From positions 62,001-126,000 of the forward strand of contig NZ_WYDP01000003.1 in NCBI RefSeq assembly GCF_009904055.1: DNA of 64,000 nt, read 5' to 3'. Position 1 is the stretch's first letter, and every line of letters starts with the position of its first letter. Source of the DNA: Rubellimicrobium sp. CFH 75288. GTDB taxonomy: Bacteria > Pseudomonadota > Alphaproteobacteria > Rhodobacterales > Rhodobacteraceae. The notes beneath the pieces are model-generated. The model made no database searches. It was not told where the DNA came from and saw only the letters and a list, made by a program, of their open reading frames with translations. The translations under genes and the position numbers were made by a program. This document shows positions 57,830 to 64,000 of this stretch, one piece after another.

Positions 57830-58641
57830 GCACCGAGACCGCCAGACCCGTCCGCCGCGTCACCGTCCCGGAGATCCGCGCCCGCAAGGGGGGCGAGCCC
57901 ATCGTGGCGCTGACCTCCTACCATGCGCATACCGCCGCCATCGTGGACCGCCATGCCGAGGTGATCCTGGTGGGCGACTCGCTCGGCATGGTGATGCACG
58001 GGATGGAGACCACGGTCGGCGTGCCGCTGGACCTGATGGTGATGCACGGCAAGGCCGTGGTGCGGGGCACGCGCCGTGCGCTGGTCGTGGTGGACATGCC
58101 CTTCGGCTCCTACGAGGAGAGCCCGTCGGTGGCGTTCCGCAACGCCGCGCGGGTGATGAAGGAGACGGGCTGCGGGGCCGTCAAGCTCGAGGGCGGCGCG
58201 CGCATGGGCGAGACGATCCGCTTCCTGACCGAGCGGGGCGTTCCCGTCATGGCCCATATCGGCCTGACCCCGCAATCGAGCCATGTCCTGGGCGGCTTCA
58301 GGACGCAGGGACGCGACGAGGCGACCTGGCCCGCCCATCTGGAGGATGCGCGCGTCGTGGCCGAGGCGGGCGCCTTTGCCGTGGTGGTCGAGGGCGTGGT
58401 CGAGCCGCTGGCCGCCCGGATCACCGCCGCCTGCCCGATCCCGACGATCGGCATCGGCGCCTCGGCCGCCTGCGACGGGCAGATCCTGGTGCTCGAGGAC
58501 ATGCTGGGCCTGAATCCGCGCCCGCCGCGTTTCGTCCGGGTCTATGGGCGTCTGGGCGACATGATCGAGGAGGCCGTCGCCGCCTATGCCGGAGAGGTGC
58601 GCGCGCGCGCCTTTCCGGGCGAGGATCAGGTCTATCGCTGA
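57826..58641 (+). CDS. panB: Ketopantoate hydroxymethyltransferase
   Basis: A 271-residue TIM-barrel enzyme that adds a hydroxymethyl group from methylene-THF to 2-oxoisovalerate. Motifs: [26 protein letters not shown] (Mg-binding Asp), VKLEGG and [14 protein letters not shown]. It is translationally coupled to panC. The quinone oxidoreductase gene follows 11 bases later in the same direction. Confidence 0.95.
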   Translation: MSTETARPVRRVTVPEIRARKGGEPIVALTSYHAHTAAIVDRHAEVILVGDSLGMVMHGMETTVGVPLDLMVMHGKAVVRGTRRALVVVDMPFGSYEESPSVAFRNAARVMKETGCGAVKLEGGARMGETIRFLTERGVPVMAHIGLTPQSSHVLGGFRTQGRDEATWPAHLEDARVVAEAGAFAVVVEGVVEPLAARITAACPIPTIGIGASAACDGQILVLEDMLGLNPRPPRFVRVYGRLGDMIEEAVAAYAGEVRARAFPGEDQVYR

Positions 58642-58652
58642 GGGGGGGGCGC

Positions 58653-59639
58653 ATGGCGCGGACGGCAAGGACGGCGGTGCTGCGCCGGCAGGGGGGCGAG
58701 GACGCGATCGAGTGGGAGGACCGCGTGCTCTCCGATCCCGGCCCGGGCGAGGTGCTGATCCGGCACGAGGCGGTGGGCCTCAACTTCATCGACATCTATC
58801 ACCGCAGCGGCCTGTATCCGGTTTCGCTGCCCTCGGGGCTGGGGACGGAAGCGGCGGGGGTGGTCGAAGCGGTGGGCGAGGGGGTGGAACATCTGCGCCC
58901 CGGCGACCGCGCGGCCTATGCCGGCGGGCCGCTGGGCGCCTATGCCGAGGCGCGCGTGATGCCGGCCGCGCCCGTCGTGCCGCTGCCCGAGGGGATCCCG
59001 GCCGAGGTCGCGGCGGCGGCGATGCTCAAGGGCCTGACCGTCCATTACCTGTTCCGCCGGACATGGCCCCTGAGGCGCGGCGACACGGTGCTGATGCTGC
59101 CCGCGGCCGGCGGCGTGGGGCTGCTGGCCTGCCAATGGGCAAAGGCCGAGGGAATCCGGCTGATCGCGGGGGCGGGCAGCCCCGAGAAGCGCCGCCTGGC
59201 CGAGGCCGAGGGCGCCTGGGCCAGCGTCGATTCGCGCGATCCTCCCGCCATGGCGGCCGAGGTGCGTCGCCTGACGGAGGGGCGCGGCGTGGACGCCGTG
59301 ATGGACGGGGTGGGGCGGGAGACGTTTCTGGCCTCGCTCGACTGCCTGAGGCCGCTGGGCTGCATGATCTCGTTCGGCAATGCGAGCGGAAAGGTGGATC
59401 CCTTCGACATCGGCATCCTGGCGGCCAAGGGGTCGCTGATGCTGACCCGGCCCACGCTGTTCACGCACACGGCCGATCCGGCGGTGTTGCGGGCGATGGC
59501 CTCGGACCTGTGGGAGCGGATCCTGCGCGGCGATCTGCGGCCCCGGATCGAGCGCCGCCGCCCCCTCGCCGAGGCGGCGGAGGCGCAGCGGGAGCTGGCA
59601 GGGCGTGGAACCGTCGGCGCAACCGTGCTGATCCCCTGA
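58653..59639 (+). CDS. qor: NADPH:quinone oxidoreductase (zinc-free MDR family)
   Basis: A 328-residue medium-chain dehydrogenase/reductase of the QOR type: N-terminal GroES-like domain (GLNFIDIYHRSGLYP) and Rossmann domain with PAAGGVGLLACQWAKAEG (about 150-167). The catalytic zinc ligands of alcohol dehydrogenases are absent. It reduces quinones or enones with NADPH in studied members. The start ATG follows a long G run. Confidence 0.82.
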   Translation: MARTARTAVLRRQGGEDAIEWEDRVLSDPGPGEVLIRHEAVGLNFIDIYHRSGLYPVSLPSGLGTEAAGVVEAVGEGVEHLRPGDRAAYAGGPLGAYAEARVMPAAPVVPLPEGIPAEVAAAAMLKGLTVHYLFRRTWPLRRGDTVLMLPAAGGVGLLACQWAKAEGIRLIAGAGSPEKRRLAEAEGAWASVDSRDPPAMAAEVRRLTEGRGVDAVMDGVGRETFLASLDCLRPLGCMISFGNASGKVDPFDIGILAAKGSLMLTRPTLFTHTADPAVLRAMASDLWERILRGDLRPRIERRRPLAEAAEAQRELAGRGTVGATVLIP

Positions 59640-59747
59640 AGCGAGCGGTTGGCACGACAAATCCCCTTTCGGCAGAGGTGTTTGGGTTGTAAGCTGAAGG
59701 ATGTGGCGGCACTGGGCCCGCCCATCTGGTCGGTTTCAGGGGGCGCG

Positions 59748-60053
59748 ATGATCCGGTCCGAACTCATTCACAAGATCGCGGACGAGAACCCGCACCTGAC
59801 GCACCGCGACGTGGAGCGGATCGTTTCGGTGGTCTTCGACCGCATCATCGAGGCGATGGCCCACGGCCAGCGGGTCGAGCTTCGCGGCTTCGGCGCCTTC
59901 TCGGTCAAGCGGCGCGACGGCCGCATCGGTCGCAATCCCCGCACGGGCGAGGCCGTGGAGGTCGAGGAAAAGCACGTTCCCTTCTTCAAGACCGGCAAGG
60001 CCCTGCGCGAGCGTCTGAACGGCGGCACCGATCCGGGACCGGACCCCGACTGA
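59748..60053 (+). CDS. ihfB: Integration host factor subunit beta
   Basis: A 101-residue HU/IHF-family DNA-bending protein: [17 protein letters not shown] start, the [13 protein letters not shown] arm base and the family signature [20 protein letters not shown]. The pattern [11 protein letters not shown] and the C-terminal extension fit IhfB rather than HU. It binds and bends specific sites as a heterodimer with IhfA. A longer open frame from 59649 is rejected because the domain starts at 59748. Confidence 0.92.
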   Translation: MIRSELIHKIADENPHLTHRDVERIVSVVFDRIIEAMAHGQRVELRGFGAFSVKRRDGRIGRNPRTGEAVEVEEKHVPFFKTGKALRERLNGGTDPGPDPD

Positions 60054-60113
60054 GGGGCGTTGCGACCCGCACGGAGGACCGTATAAACCGAGCCGTCCGT
60101 GGGGAGGGCCGTC

Positions 60114-60488
60114 ATGCACTATCTTCGCGTCGCGTTCTGGGGGCTCGTGGCCCTGGCGCTCGTCACGGTCGGGCTGGCCAACCGCGAGATCGTGACCCTG
60201 CGGCTCCTGCCCGAGGGTCTGGCGCAGGCGGTCGGACTGGCCGGGCTCGGCACGTCGCTGCCGCTGTTCCTGGTCATCCTGTTCGGCTTCACGCTCGGGC
60301 TTCTGGTCGGATTCGTGTGGGAGTGGATCCGGGAAATCCCGGAACGCGCCGCCGCGCGCGAGCGGGGCGAGGAGATCCTTCGGCTGCGGCGCGAGATCGC
60401 GCTGCTGCGGGGCGAGGCGGGACCGACCGCCGATCCGGTCGAGGCGGCTCTGGCCGCGACGGCGCCGGTCGCGGCGGCGCGGCGCTAG
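60114..60488 (+). CDS. LapA-domain (DUF1049) inner-membrane protein
   Basis: A 124-residue protein with two transmembrane helices (about 6-24 and 46-68) followed by a charged cytoplasmic helix ([20 protein letters not shown]), the LapA/YciS pattern. In E. coli LapA works with LapB on LPS assembly; no lapB is adjacent here. The ATG at 60114 follows GGGGAGGG. It lies between ihfB and trpF, in the same direction, with a four-base gap to trpF. Confidence 0.75.
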   Translation: MHYLRVAFWGLVALALVTVGLANREIVTLRLLPEGLAQAVGLAGLGTSLPLFLVILFGFTLGLLVGFVWEWIREIPERAAARERGEEILRLRREIALLRGEAGPTADPVEAALAATAPVAAARR

Positions 60489-60492
60489 GGCG

Positions 60493-61170
60493 ATGGCCTT
60501 CCGGGTGGTGCCGGGCGGGCCGGGACGGGTGCGGTTCAAGCTGTGCGGCCTGACCGACGAGTCTGCCGTCGAGGCGGCGGCAGCGGCGGGGGCGGCCTAT
60601 CTGGGCTTCGTGTTCTTTCCGCCGTCGCCACGGAACCTGTCAGCCGCGCGGGCGCGGGACCTGGCGCTCGCGGCCCCCGTGGGGGTGGCCAAGGTGGGCC
60701 TGTTCGTCGACCCGGACGACGCTTCGCTGGACGCGGTGCTGGAGGCGGTGCCCCTCGACATGATCCAGCTTCACGGTCACGAGAGCCCCGAGCGGGCCGC
60801 TGCGATCCGGGCGCGCGTCGGGCTGCCCGTGATGAAGGCAATCGGGGTGGCCGGCGCGGCCGACCTCGGTCAGGTGGCATCCTTTGCGGGCGCGGTGGAC
60901 CAGATCCTGCTTGATGCACGACCGCCCCGGGGCGCCGCCCTGCCCGGCGGCAACGGGACAGCCTTCGACTGGGCGCTGCTGCGCGGCTTTGCCTGCCCCC
61001 TGCCGTGGATGCTGGCCGGCGGCCTGAACCCTGCCAACGTGGCCGAAGCGATCCGGATCAGCGGGGCGCGGCAGGTGGACGTGTCCTCGGGCGTCGAGAG
61101 CGCGCCGGGGGTCAAGGACCCGGCCCTGATCCGGGCCTTTGCGGCGGCCCTGTCGGCGACGGCAGCCTAG
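60493..61170 (+). CDS. trpF: Phosphoribosylanthranilate isomerase
   Basis: A 225-residue TIM-barrel enzyme of tryptophan biosynthesis. Motifs: FKLCGLTD (the KxCG catalytic Cys), [15 protein letters not shown], the IQLHGHE strand, [20 protein letters not shown] and VDVSSGVE at the phosphate site. It is in the same region as trpB, with an oppositely oriented gene between them. Confidence 0.95.
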   Translation: MAFRVVPGGPGRVRFKLCGLTDESAVEAAAAAGAAYLGFVFFPPSPRNLSAARARDLALAAPVGVAKVGLFVDPDDASLDAVLEAVPLDMIQLHGHESPERAAAIRARVGLPVMKAIGVAGAADLGQVASFAGAVDQILLDARPPRGAALPGGNGTAFDWALLRGFACPLPWMLAGGLNPANVAEAIRISGARQVDVSSGVESAPGVKDPALIRAFAAALSATAA

Positions 61171-61769
61171 CGGCTCAGCACCAGCAGGTCGAACTCGCTC
61201 TCGAGCAGGGGAGCAGGCATGAGCAGGCGCGCGCGGTCGGGCGAGGGCTGCTCCCAAAGACCGACCTGGGCGATGGTCTGGCCCGGCTCCTGCGGGGTCT
61301 GGTCGGCGGGAGGCAGCTTGGCATAGGGCATGGCAGGGCCGCCTGCCACGAAGCCCACGCCGAGATAGGCGGCCGAGAGACCCCCGTCGCCCGCCAGCAG
61401 ATGACCGACGAGGCGCTGCGAGCCCGTGAGCTTCTCGATCCGCCAGCGGTCCGGGCCGTCGGCCGTCACCCGGCAGCGGAAGGCGCCATAGACGGTCAGC
61501 GGCACGAGGCCGCCCATCTTGATCGTGCGGCAGGACCATTCGCCCTCGGGGCGGATCAGGTCGGGCGTGCCGGCCAGGGCGTCGGTCAGAACGGCGATGT
61601 CGGCCGGATCGCCTGCGGCGAGCGCCTGGCGCAGCGCGCGGCCCAGATGGGCGTCGAACGCCTCCCAGCGTTCCGTGTCGGCCGGGCGCAGACCCGGGGG
61701 ATGGGGCTGCGCGGCCAGCGGGAGGGCGAGCGCCCAGAGGGCAAGGCAGAGGACGGCGGCGTGGCGCAT
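61167..61769 (-). CDS. Exported protein, DUF4893-like
   Basis: A 200-residue protein with a signal peptide ([20 protein letters not shown]). The mature part contains [13 protein letters not shown] and AFRCRVT, two cysteines that may pair, and resembles the DUF4893 family, which I name with moderate confidence. No function known. It lies between trpF and trpB on the opposite strand; its stop overlaps the trpF stop and its start is divergent from trpB. Confidence 0.65.
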   Translation of the reverse strand: MRHAAVLCLALWALALPLAAQPHPPGLRPADTERWEAFDAHLGRALRQALAAGDPADIAVLTDALAGTPDLIRPEGEWSCRTIKMGGLVPLTVYGAFRCRVTADGPDRWRIEKLTGSQRLVGHLLAGDGGLSAAYLGVGFVAGGPAMPYAKLPPADQTPQEPGQTIAQVGLWEQPSPDRARLLMPAPLLESEFDLLVLSR

Positions 61770-61867
61770 GGAAACCTCCGGTCTGGCGGGCGTCGAGGCG
61801 CGGCGCTGGACGGGCCGCTCCCGAAGCCCTAGATCGGGCCGAGCCGCGAGGGAAGGGGGGCAGCGCC

Positions 61868-63094
61868 ATGCCGGAGGACCGGGTCAACAGCTACCGCACG
61901 GGGCCCGACGAGCGCGGCCGGTTCGGCCAGTTCGGCGGGCGTTTCGTCAGCGAGACGCTGATGCCCCTGATCCTCGATCTCGAGGCGGAATGGGAACGCG
62001 CCAAGGAGGACCCCGCCTTCTGGGCGGAGATGGACGACCTGTGGACGCATTATGTGGGCCGCCCCTCGCCGCTCTACTTCGCGCCGCGCCTGACCGAACG
62101 GCTGGGGGGGGCGAAGATCTACCTCAAGCGCGACGAGCTGAACCACACCGGCGCGCACAAGATCAACAACGTCCTGGGTCAGATCCTGCTGGCGCGCCGG
62201 ATGGGCAAGACGCGCATCATTGCCGAGACGGGTGCGGGCCAGCACGGGGTGGCGACGGCGACGGTCTGCGCCAAGTTCGGGCTGCAATGCGTGGTCTACA
62301 TGGGCGCGCACGACGTGGAGCGGCAGGCGCCGAACGTGTTCCGGATGCGGCTTCTCGGCGCGACGGTGATCCCCGTCACCTCGGGGCGCGGCACGCTCAA
62401 GGACGCGATGAACGATGCGCTGCGCGACTGGGTGACGAACGTGCGCGACACGTTCTACTGCATCGGCACGGTGGCGGGCCCGCATCCCTATCCGGCGATG
62501 GTGCGCGACTTTCAGAGCATCATCGGCAGGGAGGTCCGCTGGCAGATGGAGCAGGCCGAGGGACGCCTGCCCGACACGATCGTGGCCGCGATCGGGGGCG
62601 GGTCGAACGCGATGGGGCTGTTCCACCCGTTCCTCGACGACCCTTCGGTCCGGATCATCGGGGTAGAGGCGGGCGGCAAGGGCGTGGACGACCGGATGGA
62701 GCATTGCGCCTCGTTGACGGGGGGGCGGCCGGGCGTGCTGCACGGCAACAAGACCTATCTGCTCCAGGACGCGGACGGGCAGATCCTCGAGGGCTACTCG
62801 ATCTCGGCGGGGCTCGACTATCCGGGAATCGGGCCGGAGCATGCCTGGCTGCGCGACATCGGCCGGGCGGAATACGTGGCCATCACCGACGCGGAGGCGC
62901 TGGAGGCATTTCAGGTCCTGTGCGCGACGGAGGGAATCATCCCCGCGCTCGAGCCGTCTCACGCGCTTGCGCATGTGATGAAGATCGCGCCGGGGCTGCC
63001 GGCGGACCACCTCATCGTGATGAACCTCTGCGGTCGCGGCGACAAGGACATCTTCACCGTGGCCAAGGCGCTCGGGGTGGAGGTGCGGACCTGA
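61868..63094 (+). CDS. trpB: Tryptophan synthase beta chain
   Basis: A 408-residue PLP enzyme that condenses indole and serine. The PLP lysine is in GAHKINN (Lys98); [16 protein letters not shown] (phosphate loop) and LEPSHALAH are also present. Length and motifs match TrpB1. The start ATG follows GGGAAGGGGGGCAG. trpA is not visible downstream, where two exported proteins follow instead. Confidence 0.96.
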   Translation: MPEDRVNSYRTGPDERGRFGQFGGRFVSETLMPLILDLEAEWERAKEDPAFWAEMDDLWTHYVGRPSPLYFAPRLTERLGGAKIYLKRDELNHTGAHKINNVLGQILLARRMGKTRIIAETGAGQHGVATATVCAKFGLQCVVYMGAHDVERQAPNVFRMRLLGATVIPVTSGRGTLKDAMNDALRDWVTNVRDTFYCIGTVAGPHPYPAMVRDFQSIIGREVRWQMEQAEGRLPDTIVAAIGGGSNAMGLFHPFLDDPSVRIIGVEAGGKGVDDRMEHCASLTGGRPGVLHGNKTYLLQDADGQILEGYSISAGLDYPGIGPEHAWLRDIGRAEYVAITDAEALEAFQVLCATEGIIPALEPSHALAHVMKIAPGLPADHLIVMNLCGRGDKDIFTVAKALGVEVRT

Positions 63095-63239
63095 CCGCGT
63101 AAACCCCGGTTTAGGCGCATCGGCCTCGAAGCCAGCGCGGGGCCGGTCGGCCGTGCGGTCAATGGCGCCCGCGACGGCGGCGTGGCGCCTTGATCCTGCG
63201 GGTTGGACCGCGACGCGTGATCGGACGGGAGACGGGACG

Positions 63240-63731
63240 ATGCGATCGAAGTTGTTTGCGGCAGGATGCGCAGCCGTGGCGCTCTGGGCCGGTGCGGCGA
63301 CGGCACAGGTGCCGGTCGAGCGCCTTCTGCGGGAAGTGCGCGATCTGGGCTTCACGCCCGTCGCGGTGGAGGCCGAGGATCGGACGGTGCGGGTGGACGC
63401 GATCCGGGAGGCGCTGTTCGTGACGCTCCTCTACGACCGGGCGACGGGCGAACTTCTGTCCCATGCGGTCGGCCGGGGAGCCGACCGGGTCCTGGTGCAC
63501 GCGCCCGTGCCGCCGCTCCATGCCCCTGCACACGGTCTGCGCCGGCGGGGCGACGAGCCTGGGCGACATGGGCGCGGCCGCGGCTGGGACGATCATCCCC
63601 GCGACGATCGCGGGCGCAGCTGGCACGACGACCATCCTCACGACCGCGGACCCGGCCGCGGCCGCGGCTGGGACGACGATCCGGGCGAGCACGGCGGACG
63701 CGGACGCGGGCGAGGCCGAGGACGCGATTGA
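63240..63731 (+). CDS. Exported protein with Asp/His/Arg/Gly-rich tail
   Basis: A 163-residue protein with a signal peptide (MRSKLFAAGCAAVALWAG, cut before QVPVE). A small folded part (about 25-80) is followed by a low-complexity tail (about 95-163) of repeated HGRGRGWDDHP-type units rich in Asp, His, Arg and Gly, perhaps metal- or polyanion-binding. The folded part resembles the next, truncated gene product, so the two look like tandem paralogs. Function unknown. Confidence 0.55.
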   Translation: MRSKLFAAGCAAVALWAGAATAQVPVERLLREVRDLGFTPVAVEAEDRTVRVDAIREALFVTLLYDRATGELLSHAVGRGADRVLVHAPVPPLHAPAHGLRRRGDEPGRHGRGRGWDDHPRDDRGRSWHDDHPHDRGPGRGRGWDDDPGEHGGRGRGRGRGRD

Positions 63732-63784
63732 GATCGGGACGAACGCCTGACACAAGGGAACGGACGGCAGAGCCGGGGGGGACC

Positions 63785-64000
63785 ATGGACACCCGCAGGC
63801 GGTTCGTGCTGGCGCTGGGCCTGTGGCTTGTCGGAGCGGCGTCGGCGGCTGGGCAATCCCCCGCCGATGCCGTGGTCGCGCAGTTGCGTGAACAGGGCTA
63901 TGTGCAGTTCGAGGTGACGCGAACGCTTCTGGGCCGTATCAGGGTTGTCGCAAGCGGGCCGCCGGGCTGGCGGGAGATCGTCTTCAGTCCCGCAACCGGG
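63785..64000 (+). CDS. Exported protein, N-terminal part (3' end outside window)
   Basis: The frame is open from the ATG at 63785 to the window edge (72 codons). It has a signal peptide (MDTRRRFVLALGLWLVGAAS) and then VVAQLREQGYVQFEVTRTLL, similar in layout to the folded part of the preceding protein, with REIVFSPATG at the edge. It lies 53 bases after the previous stop. Too little is present to name a family. Confidence 0.5.
   Translation, partial: MDTRRRFVLALGLWLVGAASAAGQSPADAVVAQLREQGYVQFEVTRTLLGRIRVVASGPPGWREIVFSPATG

Noticed and set aside
63100-63113. TAAACCCCGGTTTA after trpB as a terminator
   Set aside because: The stem is only six pairs with a two-base loop, which cannot close well, and no T tract follows.

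Overview
The window is a GC-rich, densely packed chromosomal segment with no phage, IS or CRISPR content. Everything points to an alphaproteobacterium of the Rhodobacteraceae. The evidence is a short prolyl-tRNA synthetase without an editing insertion, an HdaA-type DnaA regulator, alphaproteobacterial SOS boxes (GTTC-N7-GTTC), a DUF1127 gene followed by hairpins with CCUCCUCCC loops (the CcsR or 'cuckoo' RNA arrangement known from Rhodobacter sphaeroides), and a long terminator-containing leader in front of mraZ (UpsM-like). All calls were made by reading the sequence; no database search was run.

Layout. 1-4.2 kb: end of a B12-dependent methylmalonyl-CoA mutase, then VOC, GNAT, TerB/DnaJ-like, endonuclease/exonuclease/phosphatase-like and small exported proteins. 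4.2-9.8 kb (minus): polyphosphate genes ppx and ppk, hdaA, and an AI-2E/PerM-family permease. 10-14.2 kb (plus): proS, a ThuA-like protein, and the lipoprotein-release ABC pair lolC-lolD. 14.3-16.6 kb: an envelope group with a cytochrome c lipoprotein, a periplasmic coiled-coil protein and a lipoprotein with an HEMVH metalloprotease motif. 16.6-18.6 kb: parE behind an SOS box. 18.8-24.2 kb (plus): SDR epimerase, 2OG-Fe(II) oxygenase, DUF1007 plus a NicO metal exporter, MATE and DedA proteins. 24.2-26.2 kb: a small conserved protein, an aspartate-type aminotransferase and sdhE. 26.2-31.3 kb (minus): a complete sugar ABC importer with an FGGY sugar kinase, then tRNA-Gly(GCC). 31.4-36.6 kb (minus): pyruvate carboxylase and a KefB-type cation/proton antiporter. 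36.7-39.1 kb: a UvrD/PcrA-type helicase behind a second SOS box. 39.3-41.1 kb (minus): LysE and BenE transporters.

The most unusual locus is 41.15-41.80 kb (minus). A DUF1127 gene is followed by about ten hairpins. The loop (ACCUCCUCCC) is nearly constant while the stems differ by compensatory changes. The last hairpin runs into a T-rich tract, so the unit looks like one precursor RNA that is cut into small RNAs. The family is known, but this array is larger than the four-RNA R. sphaeroides locus and has a 124-bp tandem duplication.

42.2-43.3 kb carries an Mrp/ApbC Fe-S carrier. 43.3-43.96 kb is a long non-coding leader with a strong intrinsic terminator (UpsM-like) ahead of the division and cell-wall cluster mraZ-rsmH-ftsL-ftsI-murE-murF-mraY-(SMR)-(ACT)-murD (44-53.9 kb). 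That cluster stops after murD against a convergent dimethylglycine-dehydrogenase-like gene. 57-58.6 kb: panC-panB for pantothenate, then a quinone oxidoreductase. 59.7-63.1 kb: ihfB, lapA-like, trpF, a DUF4893-like exported protein and trpB. The window ends in two tandem related exported proteins, the second cut by the edge.
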